Made by a program: the position numbers and the translations under genes. A stretch of 64,000 nucleotides of DNA from Bacilli bacterium. Its GTDB lineage: Bacteria > Bacillota_I > Bacilli_A > RFN20 > CAG-826. The notes beneath the pieces are model-generated. The model saw only the letters and a program-made list of their open reading frames with translations. It did not search any database and was not told the origin of the DNA. Numbering within the stretch: position 1 is the stretch's first letter; every line of letters starts with the position of its first letter. Shown here one piece after another: positions 1 to 8,009 of the stretch. The stretch spans positions 1-64,000 of the forward strand of contig JAKSHZ010000001.1 in assembly GCA_024399115.1 (NCBI GenBank), given 5' to 3'.

Positions 1-346
1 TTTTCTTAATATTCTGGCAAGGAACATTAATTGTGAAGTAATAATCTTTCCCACTGTTTGTAACAAAACCACATGTTTTTATATTTCCACTGAATGTTTT
101 TACAATACTTTTCTTTTCAGGTGAAGTACCACCACCGGCAAACTTTCTAAATTTCCCGGTAGTTGGGTCTACTGTATTAGTTTTGTTATATGTGTAAATA
201 TCGCCAGTATCTTTATCTGTACAGAAATAAGTATCTGGCATACCACTATCTTTCATGGCGAGCATTTCTGCCTTTGTTAAAACAAGTCTTGAATCTACGG
301 AATCAGAACCACCAATCGAGAATCCAGACATCAAAGGAATAGCCAT
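1..346 (-). CDS. phage structural/tail protein, C-terminus beyond window
   Basis: Open frame on the minus strand from an ATG at 346 to the window edge, at least 115 residues. A purine-rich SD (AGAGAGGTTAG) lies just upstream. The N-terminal region contains SRLVLTKAEMLAM, a motif often seen near the start of phage tail or fibre proteins. It is the last visible gene of a minus-strand structural run with the two genes at 359-2838. The exact role is not clear and the C-terminus is not in the window. Confidence 0.6.
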   Translation of the reverse strand, partial: MAIPLMSGFSIGGSDSVDSRLVLTKAEMLAMKDSGMPDTYFCTDKDTGDIYTYNKTNTVDPTTGKFRKFAGGGTSPEKKSIVKTFSGNIKTCGFVTNSGKDYYFTINVPCQNIKK

Positions 347-358
347 AATCTAACCTCT

Positions 359-2020
359 CTATAATTTGAATGTAAGACTAAAATTAGTCTGAGTCTGAAC
401 GGTATTTGAACGATAAACCATAAGGTCGTAGTCCTTACCATTTTTAGTTACAGTAACTTTTCCAACTTTTGTAAAGTTTCCTAAGTTTTCAAATCCAGTA
501 GCATCCAGAATAGATGTTAAGCTTCCATATGAATAATCATATGCTAAATAGAAATACTTTTCGTTTGCTGTAAATTTGTAAGTTTTATTTCCTTTAGAAG
601 ATAAATCTTCTGTAAGTGTTGTTGGATCTGTCAAAGAAGCATCTGCTGAAACACCATAGTAATAAGGAATTATAAATGAAACTGAATATGTTGCCTGTGC
701 AGTTTTACCCTGAACATCTGAAACAATAGCTTTAAATGTTGTATTAGCAGTTATACTTGCTGCTGGAGTATAAGCATATGCACCGAATGAAGTCTGAGTT
801 TCAATAAGTGTACTTCCATCATAGAGTTTAATATCTGCAATATCAGATGTGCCTTTACTACCAGAAGAAGTCAGAGTAACTGAAGTAAGAGGACTCCATT
901 TTGCTCTTAATGAACCAACAGAAAGTTTCAAAGAAACAGATGGGTTGATATACTTAACAAGTAATTTATTAAAAATATCTTCCAGAGAAGTTCCTACTTC
1001 AAAATTAGTTCCAGAAGGAATACCACCACATTCTACGTTGGTTTTAATAGCCTGAGTAAGTACAGAAGAACCACCAGCAGTTTCAGTTAATGCAAGAATG
1101 CCTTGTGCATTAACCATTACAGTTTTACCGGCATTTTCTGGACCGTAATCGTTATCTAATTTCTTAGCAAGGAGTTCATCTGTTTTTGTCTTGGTATAAT
1201 AATCATCAAGAGAAATCTGAGTATCACCAATCTTTCTCCAGACTTCCTGTACATAAATAAATTCTTCGTAAAAGTCTGTAGTTGCACCTTTTTTCTTACA
1301 GAAGTAAATAGCATGATCATCAATATCAAATTCAGGAAGTTCATCAACAAGATAAACATTAAACTGATTAATAGCCATTAACAATGAATCGATTTCATCT
1401 TTTGAATAAACCTTAGATTTTATATAATAGTTTTCAAGGTCAGATACGGCTTTTGTGATAAACTCAGCATCATTGTCAAAATCTGACACTCTTGTTGGTT
1501 TATTTTTAATATAATCATCTGCAACTTGATTTGTCTGATCCCAGTCTGACTGAACGTTCTGCTGAGCTTTATCATACTGTTCCTTAAGTTCATCTGTAAG
1601 GTCGTTTGTAGAAAGTCCTTTTCCTTCTTCTACATCAACCTTAGTATCCATATCAATATCTTCAAGTTTTTCTTTAAGTTCTGTTGTGAAGTTTTCATCA
1701 GTAGGAACTTTTACATCAAGAACTTCATTCTTAATTTCCAATGAAGTTCCGATTTTAGCACCACCCTTTACAGTTGCCGATGCGGTTGGTAAATCACCAG
1801 AGCCATCTGCAACTTCACGCCACTTCTTTAAAACAGGGTCGTTAGGATTGCTTATGTTATAACGATATTTAAGCCCTGTTTCATAACAGAATGCTTCAAA
1901 AATTGGTGGAAGATAGTTTTCAGAAAAATTAGTCATTTCAAAGATAGTATCAAAAGCATCTCTTTTGAAGTTCTGTTTCTGGCCTTTATAATCGAACTGG
2001 TCAATAATACTGGCTGCCAT
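359..2020 (-). CDS. tail fibre/baseplate-like structural protein, 553 aa
   Basis: The middle carries two tail-fibre signatures: the VKGGAKIGTSLEIKN stretch at about residues 84-98 and QSDWDQTNQVADDYIKNKP at about 157-175, which occur in repeat regions of phage fibres. The C-terminal 200 residues (YYYG, then aromatic-rich beta-like sequence ending SLTFKL) resemble the C-terminus of the neighbouring gene at 2029-2838, so the two share a domain. An SD AGGAGAG precedes the ATG at 2020. Probable role: part of the tail tip or a side fibre. The domain ends are estimated by eye. Confidence 0.65.
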   Translation of the reverse strand: MAASIIDQFDYKGQKQNFKRDAFDTIFEMTNFSENYLPPIFEAFCYETGLKYRYNISNPNDPVLKKWREVADGSGDLPTASATVKGGAKIGTSLEIKNEVLDVKVPTDENFTTELKEKLEDIDMDTKVDVEEGKGLSTNDLTDELKEQYDKAQQNVQSDWDQTNQVADDYIKNKPTRVSDFDNDAEFITKAVSDLENYYIKSKVYSKDEIDSLLMAINQFNVYLVDELPEFDIDDHAIYFCKKKGATTDFYEEFIYVQEVWRKIGDTQISLDDYYTKTKTDELLAKKLDNDYGPENAGKTVMVNAQGILALTETAGGSSVLTQAIKTNVECGGIPSGTNFEVGTSLEDIFNKLLVKYINPSVSLKLSVGSLRAKWSPLTSVTLTSSGSKGTSDIADIKLYDGSTLIETQTSFGAYAYTPAASITANTTFKAIVSDVQGKTAQATYSVSFIIPYYYGVSADASLTDPTTLTEDLSSKGNKTYKFTANEKYFYLAYDYSYGSLTSILDATGFENLGNFTKVGKVTVTKNGKDYDLMVYRSNTVQTQTNFSLTFKL

Positions 2021-2028
2021 ATTCTCTC

Positions 2029-2838
2029 CTAGTTAAATGTCAACTGAACACCTTCTGCGGCAGAAGCATCAGTCTGCAAATAACATAAATAATTAATTCC
2101 GTTAATCTGCAGCGGAATCTTTGTGAAACTTTCTGTGTAATTAATATTGTTCTTGGTATCTCTGATAGAATTTAAAGCACCATAATCAACAGGATAAGCA
2201 TAAAGGATTTTGCCGAATTCCATTGTGATACCTTCATAGACGAATGATTTACTACCAATAATCTTATTAGAAAGTGCTTTAATATCATCTTCTGTTGGAT
2301 TTACAAGTAAATTACTTACTGTTCCATAATAAGTCTTATAAACAAATGAGATTTTCTTTGTTACTTCAGTAAACTCGCCTTCAACATCATAAGCAGTAAC
2401 CTTTACAGTGATATTTGCATTTGTTGCAGGTGAATATGTCTGTGTATGCAGGAAAATACCACCGTCTTTTACTCCGTCAGCAAATTCTTTTACAACAGTT
2501 CCGTTGATTTCTACTTTAATTCTCTGAATTTCACTTGTTCCAAGTTTTACGTTAGTCGATACAAGTAATTCTGAAATAGTATCAACTTCTTTATCCATAA
2601 GTGTCTTGTTTGGAGTGAGAGAAACTGTAACGATTGGATTTACATATTCTTCAACCTGAACTACAACCTGTTTCCAAGCAGTTCCGGGATTAGGATAGTA
2701 AGTTCCATTCTTTTTAATAGTAATTGTTTCAAGCTGGATATCCCCAGAGCCACCTCTAGGATTGTATTTATGTCTTACAATGTTTGAAACCACATTGGCA
2801 TCTTTAAGTGGTTCTGTGTTAATAGGTTTCTTAGCCAT
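2029..2838 (-). CDS. structural protein sharing a C-terminal domain with the neighbouring fibre protein
   Basis: 269 aa. After a short N-terminal section (KDANVVSNIVRHKYNPRGG) come two beta-rich domains. The last ~110 residues contain YYGTVSN and YPVDYGALNSI, matching in order YYGVSAD and YDYSYGSLTSI of the protein encoded at 359-2020. This suggests duplication of an assembly or receptor domain. The gap to the downstream gene is 8 bases, so they are probably co-transcribed. The GGAGCAGAGT sequence serves as SD. Confidence 0.6.
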   Translation of the reverse strand: MAKKPINTEPLKDANVVSNIVRHKYNPRGGSGDIQLETITIKKNGTYYPNPGTAWKQVVVQVEEYVNPIVTVSLTPNKTLMDKEVDTISELLVSTNVKLGTSEIQRIKVEINGTVVKEFADGVKDGGIFLHTQTYSPATNANITVKVTAYDVEGEFTEVTKKISFVYKTYYGTVSNLLVNPTEDDIKALSNKIIGSKSFVYEGITMEFGKILYAYPVDYGALNSIRDTKNNINYTESFTKIPLQINGINYLCYLQTDASAAEGVQLTFN

Positions 2839-2882
2839 ACTCTGCTCCTATGCTTTCATTAAAATAGAAAAATCAATCGTAG

Positions 2883-3302
2883 TTAAAACTCAACTACAAC
2901 TTTTTCATCAGGAGAATAAATGTAAACTTCAACTCTCGGATTTGACTTATCGTAGTCGCATTCGACCATATGCTTAAATAAAACATTCCAGTTATCATCT
3001 GGAATAATTCCTGCATCGGTGAGAGTATCAAAAACAGAAGAAACGCCATTGTCAGCATCTCTTCGGATCCTATCACCGAAATAGAACTTAAGGATGATTT
3101 TTCCTCTTTCAATAAAGAACCCCTGCTTCTGATACATCAGTTCTGTAATGGCAGAATCGTGCCATTGCATATATCTGTCTGAGGAACGAACAAAAGGCTT
3201 AGGACTAGTTCTGCCTGTCTTTGGATTTTTAACATAACGTATAGTTATTTCTTTTGAATTTTTTTTAGAGGCTACAGTGCCATGAATAATAAACTGCTTC
3301 AT
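2883..3302 (-). CDS. rusA: RusA-like Holliday junction resolvase
   Basis: 139 aa, the usual size for RusA. The diagnostic acidic motif is present: RRDADNGVSSVFDTLTDAG followed by IIPDDN (about residues 79-103), with the Asp residues that bind Mg2+ in the family. RusA dimers cut four-way junctions, which phages use in recombination and in resolving replication branches before packaging. Rad52-like, SbcCD-like and SSB proteins elsewhere in the window would supply its substrates. The start ATG at 3302 has only a weak SD. Confidence 0.85.
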   Translation of the reverse strand: MKQFIIHGTVASKKNSKEITIRYVKNPKTGRTSPKPFVRSSDRYMQWHDSAITELMYQKQGFFIERGKIILKFYFGDRIRRDADNGVSSVFDTLTDAGIIPDDNWNVLFKHMVECDYDKSNPRVEVYIYSPDEKVVVEF

Positions 3303-3334
3303 GGCACCATAGTAAATGTGAATTGAATCGTAGT

Positions 3335-3475
3335 TTAAGGAAGTGTATAACCGTGACTGTGTTTACCGGCACGATGATTTGCAAAGCGTTTGTTTTTAAG
3401 AGTAATCTTACGTGGCTCTTTTGCAAAACTTCCTTTCTTCGAAACATTTCCAGAACTAAGTTTTAATGCTTTCAT
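3335..3475 (-). CDS. small basic protein, 46 aa
   Basis: ATG at 3475 behind AGAGGTGAG, stop at 3335-3337. The product is rich in Lys, Arg and His (MKALKLSSGNVSKKG...) and has no recognisable domain. A nucleic-acid-binding role is possible but only inferred from charge. It precedes the RusA gene in the same direction with a 32-base gap. Confidence 0.5.
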   Translation of the reverse strand: MKALKLSSGNVSKKGSFAKEPRKITLKNKRFANHRAGKHSHGYTLP

Positions 3476-3598
3476 AAACTCACCTCTATATTTAAGATAC
3501 TACAATAGTAATCACTTCTCCTGTTCGTAATTAACTACGATTTTTTTTGAGACTATCTTGAAGATGTAGTGAGAGCAAAATAAATCTAAGGACAAAAT

Positions 3599-3808
3599 AT
3601 GACTTACACATTCAAATGTACAAAATGCAATAAGGATTTTGAAAAAGAAATCTCAATCAAAGAATACGACAATGAAAAGAACAAGACTTACTGTGAATGC
3701 GGTGGAAAAGCCGAGAGAACTTTCATTATGGACACTCTTGTTACTCACTATGCCTGTGACGGATTCTATGACACAGGTTCAAAAACCGGGAGATACCGCT
3801 GCAGATAG
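3599..3808 (+). CDS. FmdB-type zinc-ribbon protein
   Basis: 69 aa with CTKC near the N-terminus and CECGG about 20 residues later, the CxxC...CxCG pattern of FmdB-like zinc ribbons. It stands alone on the plus strand, opposite to its neighbours, between RusA/small basic gene and two terminators. AAGGACA precedes the ATG. It may bind DNA or act in regulation; no specific partner is visible. Confidence 0.65.
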   Translation: MTYTFKCTKCNKDFEKEISIKEYDNEKNKTYCECGGKAERTFIMDTLVTHYACDGFYDTGSKTGRYRCR

Positions 3809-3870
3809 TTGACTTATCAGTCTTACGGGTATATTATATTAATATCAATAGAAAAGATAAGATTTTTAAA

Positions 3871-3906
3871 AAAGACAGGTAAAGAATCGCTTACCTGTCT
3901 TTTTTG
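3871..3906 (+). terminator. intrinsic terminator after the zinc-ribbon gene
   Basis: A 12-bp perfect stem AAAGACAGGTAA / TTACCTGTCTTT with an 8-base loop runs into six T. It ends plus-strand transcription of the gene at 3599. Confidence 0.85.
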
Positions 3907-3966
3907 TTGACATTACGGAGTTATCGGATTTACAATAAGGTAATCTAACTTAATTCCATATAACTT

Positions 3967-3999
3967 AAAAAGGACCTGAAAAAAACTCAGGTCCTTTTT
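3967..3999. terminator. bidirectional intrinsic terminator
   Basis: A 13-bp perfect stem (AAAAAGGACCTGA / TCAGGTCCTTTTT) with A and T tracts on both sides. It sits between the convergent genes at 3599 and 4039, so it can stop both. Confidence 0.85.
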
Positions 4000-4038
4000 G
4001 TATTCAGGGAAATCAACGGAAATTTAGGGGAATTCCCT

Positions 4039-4470
4039 CTAATTTCTTCTGACCTCTTTTGCGAAAACTTCGACATCACAATCTAAATAGAAAGCAAGTT
4101 TATGAACTACCTTTCTCGAAGTAATCTTTCCTTTAACGATATTATAAAGATAACTCGGTTTATACCCCAAATCTTTTGAAGCGGAATTAAGCTTCTTTCC
4201 TTTCTTCTGAATCATATCAAAGACTTTAGGCCAGTCCACGATGTATCCACGGATCCAAGAAATAGACTTACTTTCTCCTTCCTCATACATAATGATATCC
4301 TCAACTTTACAGTTAAGAAACTTACACATCTTTTCCAGTGTAGAGAAAGTGATAGGTTTATTTCCGTTAAGTCTTGCTCTTAATGAATAATCATTAAACT
4401 CAGCCATAAGCTGTTCCAAAGTAATGTTGCGATGAGATAAGGTATTTCTTAAAGGTTTATAATTTATCAT
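4039..4470 (-). CDS. tandem HTH (XRE/Cro-type) transcriptional regulator
   Basis: 143 aa. Residues ~1-60 (ITLEQLMAEFN..., ITFSTLEKMCKFLNCKVEDI) match the Cro/C1-type HTH class with the LNCxVEDI ending. Residues ~75-140 look like a second, more distant copy (LNSASKDLGYKPSYLYNIVKGK, LDCDVEVFA). Two DNA-binding units in one chain are unusual. It is last in a minus-strand chain with short overlaps (4457-5434), so it probably regulates that operon or a nearby promoter. GGGAG serves as SD. Confidence 0.7.
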   Translation of the reverse strand: MINYKPLRNTLSHRNITLEQLMAEFNDYSLRARLNGNKPITFSTLEKMCKFLNCKVEDIIMYEEGESKSISWIRGYIVDWPKVFDMIQKKGKKLNSASKDLGYKPSYLYNIVKGKITSRKVVHKLAFYLDCDVEVFAKEVRRN

Positions 4471-4945
4471 TGAACTCCCAGTGGTACTTACCGTTGTAAT
4501 ACCAGCTTTTAATAATGTCTTTATCTTTCAGTGTTTCAATCAGTTCTTCCATCTGCCTTTTAATCTTGAATAGCTGCTCGTTCTTCTGCTGCAGTTTCTT
4601 AATCACATTCCCCTGATTATAGATAATCATCTGAGCATCTGGTCCGGCATCCTTACATTCAAGCATATCCACTTCCGACTTATCAAGGCTTACCGAGTAT
4701 CTTCCCATAAGTCCTTTAATATAATCATCAACAGGAAGCACAGTATTAGACTCTTCGATAAAAGAACTAGTCATACTTGCATTCAGCTCACGACACCTTT
4801 CCCTCGCATCTTCCTCGCTTTTGAACCAGCCTACAACCTTATCACTGCAGGGTTCCCATTTATTACTTTCTAAAGGAAACCAGCCTTTATTTGTACGGTA
4901 ACAATACCAGCTATACTCTGGTGTCCAGCAACTATTCATTTCCAT
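4457..4945 (-). CDS. unknown protein with aromatic N-terminus and coiled coil
   Basis: 162 aa. The N-terminal 35 residues are rich in Trp, Tyr and Cys (SCWTPEYSWYCYRTNKGWF) and the region ~110-145 is a short coiled coil (VIKKLQQKNEQLFKIKRQM). Start is the ATG at 4945 behind AAGGAGTGATAG. It overlaps both neighbours by 14 bases, which indicates translational coupling. Function not recognised. Confidence 0.55.
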   Translation of the reverse strand: MEMNSCWTPEYSWYCYRTNKGWFPLESNKWEPCSDKVVGWFKSEEDARERCRELNASMTSSFIEESNTVLPVDDYIKGLMGRYSVSLDKSEVDMLECKDAGPDAQMIIYNQGNVIKKLQQKNEQLFKIKRQMEELIETLKDKDIIKSWYYNGKYHWEFNDKL

Positions 4946-5207
4946 CTATCACTCCTTTCACAGCCTTTACTAATTTGTCCTTATCCTTACTCTTTGCATA
5001 CCAGCACTTAATTAAATGTATACCAAGAGATAAAGCAAATCCACCTGTCATTCTTATGCCACCCATATAATGCATGAAGTCTTCCTCACTAAGTTCTTCA
5101 CCTTCTCTCTTATGATTAATGTTATGATACAGCTTCAAATCTATATGGTCACTGTTCTTAAGAACTCCAGTCTTCATCAAATAATTTCCTTCACCCAATA
5201 CTATCAT
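4932..5207 (-). CDS. unknown 91-aa protein
   Basis: I place the start at the ATG at 5207 (MIVLGEGNYLM) because AGGAGAAT lies just before it and the ATG overlaps the upstream TGA as ATGA. An in-frame ATG 18 bases further upstream lacks an SD. The sequence contains a GGIRMTGGFALSLGIHL glycine-rich stretch that could be membrane-associated. No family recognised. Confidence 0.5.
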   Translation of the reverse strand: MIVLGEGNYLMKTGVLKNSDHIDLKLYHNINHKREGEELSEEDFMHYMGGIRMTGGFALSLGIHLIKCWYAKSKDKDKLVKAVKGVIDGNE

Positions 5208-5434
5208 TTTATTCTCCTGTAACATTCTACTAAATCTTCAACTCTCGTTGCCCATAAAAACTTAAAGAGCTTAGAAGAGCATAGAGCAAAAGTCCCGGCA
5301 TTACCCTTAGTATTCTCAGCAACTAAATTAACAACCTTAAGTTTCTCCCCTAACTCTCCCTGCCATACACTCCCTATAGGAATCAGCTCACTACTGGCCT
5401 TATCCCACTCTTCAATTTCTTTACAAATCCTCAA
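5204..5434 (-). CDS. unknown 76-aa protein, TTG start
   Basis: The SD AAAGGAGGAATAGA points to a TTG at 5434 rather than to ATG codons upstream, giving MRICKEIEEWDKASSEL. It is the first gene of the minus-strand chain ending at 4039 and faces the long non-coding region. No known domain. Confidence 0.5.
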   Translation of the reverse strand: MRICKEIEEWDKASSELIPIGSVWQGELGEKLKVVNLVAENTKGNAGTFALCSSKLFKFLWATRVEDLVECYRRIK

Positions 5435-5536
5435 ATCTATTCCTCCTTTCAACATAAATAACACTTGCTTATTACTTGTATTCTATCCAAAAATCTCCAG
5501 TTTAACAATCTTTACAGACATCATTCTGTTATATTT

Positions 5537-5566
5537 TTGTATAAAGAATTGGTAATTTTATATAAT
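5537..5566 (+). promoter_or_regulatory. candidate sigma70-type promoter toward the non-coding region
   Basis: TTGTAT (5537-5542), 18-base spacer, TATAAT (5561-5566). It points right, toward the structured RNA and the plus-strand genes from 6690. Confidence 0.45.
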
Positions 5567-5949
5567 TTTATGATGCCCACCAAGATTCTTAATAAAGACA
5601 ACAACGCCCCCTTACCCCTCCTTTTACTAAGAAAATAGGTCCGCAGGACCCCGAAAAATTCGTTTCAGAAAAAATCAGGTGGCATGATTAAAACAAGACC
5701 CCCTAAATAAAACACCCCTAATTTTAACGTAGAGGCCCTTAAAAAGGCTTAAACGATAAATTATTCAAAAATCGCTATCCGATGCGTCAGCGTGAAGATA
5801 TCAGCGTCTCAGAGGTATTTTTACTCAAAACAAAACAAGTGTTTTTTATTCGTTTTTCTAAACACTTAAAAATAGTCTAAAAAAGTAGACAGTTATCATC
5901 AGTTTTCTCACTTTTTTCACACAGTTAAATCAGCTTTTTGTCAGTTTCA
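5567..5949. other. gene-free stretch with C-rich tracts and small inverted repeats
   Basis: No ORF with an SD is visible on either strand. It holds C-rich runs near 5607-5725 and an inverted repeat AAGTGTTT (5837-5844) / AAACACTT (5860-5867). It may be leader sequence for the RNA that follows; nothing more can be supported. Confidence 0.35.
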
Positions 5950-6630
5950 AGGGGCTTAAAGTGCCAAAAATCGGGTTCAACAATTTGTGGGACAAGTCCA
6001 CAACGTGTTGATCGTTCCCGAGACCCCGGGGGCGTTATATTTGGTTGGTGTAAGGGGGTAACACAAAAACGAAACGAGCAAATGCTCACTGTTCTTTGAC
6101 ATTTCTAGGGTATGGTCTTGAAAAGCAAGTCCGTTGGACTCTTGCGAAAAAGTAGTGGAAGTTAAAAAGTATGGGATTTGATGACAAGCGATGATGAGTA
6201 GATTTTCAAGACAAGATACTAGATTACTAGGGTATGAGAAAGTTTGACGGAAGTTAAAACCGATGAATGAACGTAAAGTTCAACGTAAGTTCACAGAAAG
6301 CACTTGCCCGGGCGTGATACTCAAGGGCGGCGGCGTAATCGGCGAGCACTAGCAAACGAACACAGAGATAAAGTGTAGAAATACTACAAAGGTAGTGTTC
6401 CAAGGTCAGTGGGGTACTCGCACCCCTAATGGCTAAAACTACCAAGGGGTTACTATGTCCAGTTGGTCTGGTTGTGGTAACCATAACATCGAGAACTTGT
6501 TCGGCATAGTCCGAAGCAAGCCAATGACGACAAGTGAGTAAGCAAGCAACTCTGATAGCAAGTAAGGCAGAGCCGGTTCCGGCATAGTCCGGTGCATCCT
6601 CACGGGGTTCAACTCCCCGACTGCCTCATA
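5950..6630 (+). ncRNA. large structured non-coding RNA candidate (GOLLD/ROOL-like context)
   Basis: This stretch is richer in G+C than the flanks and has no SD-led ORF. It contains many plausible helices: GAGC/GCTC (6076-6087), a perfect long-range 10-bp helix GTCTTGAAAA (6115-6124) with TTTTCAAGAC (6203-6212), a nested GGTTAC/GTAACC stem (6448-6453/6477-6482) enclosing CCAG/CTGG, and two hairpins with the same CATAGT loop (6501-6514 and 6579-6592). It ends in a tRNA-like element. Known large phage RNAs, GOLLD and ROOL, have this size range and lie next to tRNAs in phage genomes. I infer membership of that broad type only; I cannot match a consensus by eye. Confidence 0.45.
6565..6627 (+). 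ncRNA. miniature tRNA-like element 1
   Basis: Acceptor-like helix AGGCAGA (6565-6571) / ACTGCCT (6620-6626), 6 of 7 pairs, next to a canonical T-arm: CGGGG stem, TTCAACT loop, CCCCG. Only 31 bases lie between acceptor and T-arm, too few for normal D and anticodon arms; they hold one CCGG-CATAGT-CCGG hairpin. It therefore is not a standard tRNA. A tRNA mimic or the end of the large RNA are the main readings. Confidence 0.5.
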
Positions 6631-6689
6631 ACCCGTATGGGTGAATATATTAAACACAAAAAAGCACCTTAGGTGCAAGGGAGTCAATT

Positions 6690-7061
6690 ATGACAAAAGC
6701 AGAATTCAGAAAATTAACAAACGGAACACAGGTAACATTCAAATGGGCAGGTAAGAAACGCACAGGCGTATTCCAGTACTTTTCAAGCAAATATCCAACT
6801 AAGGCACTCATTCTCTGGCAGAAAGATAACGAAGACAAACCACACAATCACCAAGTATCATTCCAAGCACTTCACACACCAGAGTCAGACAAGGCAGACA
6901 AGGCAAAGGCACTTGCAGAAGCAAAGGCAAAGGCAGAACGCAAGGCAGAACGTGAAGCAAAATCGGCAGTAAAGGCACAGAAAAACCTCGACAACGCAAC
7001 AGACTTTGAATTACTCAAGGCACTTGCAGACCGTCTTGGATACTCTGTAGTGAGCAAATAA
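6690..7061 (+). CDS. unknown protein with Ala/Lys/Glu-rich helical tail
   Basis: 123 aa. The first ~65 residues form a compact domain (FRKLTNGTQVTFKWAGKKRTGVFQ), and residues ~66-105 are a long charged helix of repeated KA/AKAxAERKAE units, likely a coiled coil or nucleic-acid-binding arm. SD AAGGGAG. First gene of the plus-strand small-gene block and directly downstream of the large RNA, so it may be read from the same transcript. A CACACCC/GGGTGTG hairpin follows at 7068-7085. Confidence 0.6.
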   Translation: MTKAEFRKLTNGTQVTFKWAGKKRTGVFQYFSSKYPTKALILWQKDNEDKPHNHQVSFQALHTPESDKADKAKALAEAKAKAERKAEREAKSAVKAQKNLDNATDFELLKALADRLGYSVVSK

Positions 7062-7087
7062 TAAAACCACACCCGTAAGGGTGTGTT

Positions 7088-7138
7088 AGCGAGAACCGAG
7101 TACCGAAAGGACAAGGGGTTCAACTCCCCTACTCGCTA
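7088..7138 (+). ncRNA. miniature tRNA-like element 2
   Basis: Acceptor-like helix AGCGAGA (7088-7094) / ACTCGCT (7131-7137) and a T-arm AGGGG-TTCAACT-CCCCT (7114-7130). The insert between them is only 20 bases with a small CC-GAAA-GG hairpin. It has the same A-A mismatch at the base of the acceptor as element 1 at 6565, so the two are related by design rather than random tRNA fragments. Confidence 0.5.
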
Positions 7139-7161
7139 TAACTTAAAATCAAGGAGTTTGC

Positions 7162-7335
7162 ATGAATATATACGCAATAAATAAAACACCAAGTTTTGAA
7201 GAACGCAGAGCAATCGCAGTGTTGCTCAAGGCAAAGGGTGTTGGGTTGGGCAATTGCTCAAGAAGATTGACACGCAAGGTTACAAGAGCCGTTATCTTGT
7301 TAAGTTCTAACGGTTACTTGGTTGATATTCAGTAA
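7162..7335 (+). CDS. small unknown protein, 57 aa
   Basis: ATG at 7162 behind AAGGAG. Product MNIYAINKTPSFEERRAIAV..., basic, with a possible short helix-turn-helix-like stretch (KVTRAVILLSSNGYLVDI). No family recognised. Confidence 0.5.
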   Translation: MNIYAINKTPSFEERRAIAVLLKAKGVGLGNCSRRLTRKVTRAVILLSSNGYLVDIQ

Positions 7336-7346
7336 GGAGAAATGCT

Positions 7347-7694
7347 ATGGGCAAGAAAGGATTTTATGGCAGAGAATATATCAGAACTAAAGATGGTGAT
7401 TATGACTATCAGGCACAAGTGAATAGACTTCACAACCTTAAGGAATGGGATAGAGATGAAACACTGGTAATTAAAGAAGGTTCCGAAGTTTCACTTGATG
7501 AGATGAATGAACGTTGGAAAGCATATGACTGGCTTGTTGCAGATGATAAACATTGGGAGAGCAAGATTATCAGAAAGGTTGATGAACTCGCATATCAGAA
7601 ACGCAGAGATGCAAGACGTTTACTTCCAAGTGAACGCAAGATGCTTTATTCAGAACCAATTGACGTAAATATTATATCAAAATTTATTCACTAA
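7347..7694 (+). CDS. unknown protein, 115 aa
   Basis: SD AAGGAGAAA, ATG at 7347. Highly charged, with VNRLHNLKEWDRDE and many Arg/Lys near the C-terminus (RRDARRLLPSERK). No recognised domain. Follows the 57-aa gene by 11 bases, so it is in the same operon. Confidence 0.55.
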   Translation: MGKKGFYGREYIRTKDGDYDYQAQVNRLHNLKEWDRDETLVIKEGSEVSLDEMNERWKAYDWLVADDKHWESKIIRKVDELAYQKRRDARRLLPSERKMLYSEPIDVNIISKFIH

Positions 7695-7704
7695 GGAGTT
7701 AGGT

Positions 7705-7848
7705 ATGGAAAAGAAACCCGGAATTGTTTACATCACACCAAAAGGAAATCTTTTCGTAGCACCTGAAGGGTTACGTGGAGAAGAATTTGACAAAGTAGTC
7801 ATCGAGTTATTCGGTGAAGATGAATTAAAAGGAAACAGCAATGAATGA
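7705..7848 (+). CDS. small unknown protein, 47 aa
   Basis: ATG at 7705 with AAGGAG upstream; product MEKKPGIVYITPKGNLFVAP... Acidic C-terminus. The last codons overlap the start of the next gene by 8 bases, supporting both as coupled genes. Confidence 0.5.
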   Translation: MEKKPGIVYITPKGNLFVAPEGLRGEEFDKVVIELFGEDELKGNSNE

Positions 7849-8008
7849 AATTATTGAACTAGGTGTTGAACGAATGGAACACGATGACAAGATACTCTAC
7901 AGAGCATTCATCAAGAAAGGCAAAAACAGAATAGTCGGCATCTGGGGATTTTATTATGAAAATGCAATTAAAGATATTGAAATCTTAAGAAAACGGTTAG
8001 GAGTGTAA
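7841..8008 (+). CDS. small unknown protein, 55 aa
   Basis: ATG at 7841, SD AAAAGGAAA inside the previous gene. Product MNEIIELGVERMEHDDKILY..., beta-then-helix in appearance. No domain recognised. Confidence 0.5.
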   Translation: MNEIIELGVERMEHDDKILYRAFIKKGKNRIVGIWGFYYENAIKDIEILRKRLGV

Positions 8009-8009
8009 T

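Noticed and set aside
5204-5464. ATG start at 5464 for the 76-aa gene
   Set aside because: The only good SD (AAAGGAGGAA) lies downstream of that ATG and directs a TTG at 5434.
6254-7123. Minus-strand ORFs of 63-83 aa
   Set aside because: No SD, low-complexity or hydrophobic composition, and they oppose the structured RNA and the gene at 6690.
6565-7138. Ordinary tRNA genes
   Set aside because: Acceptor and T-arm are present but the space for D and anticodon arms is missing in both elements.
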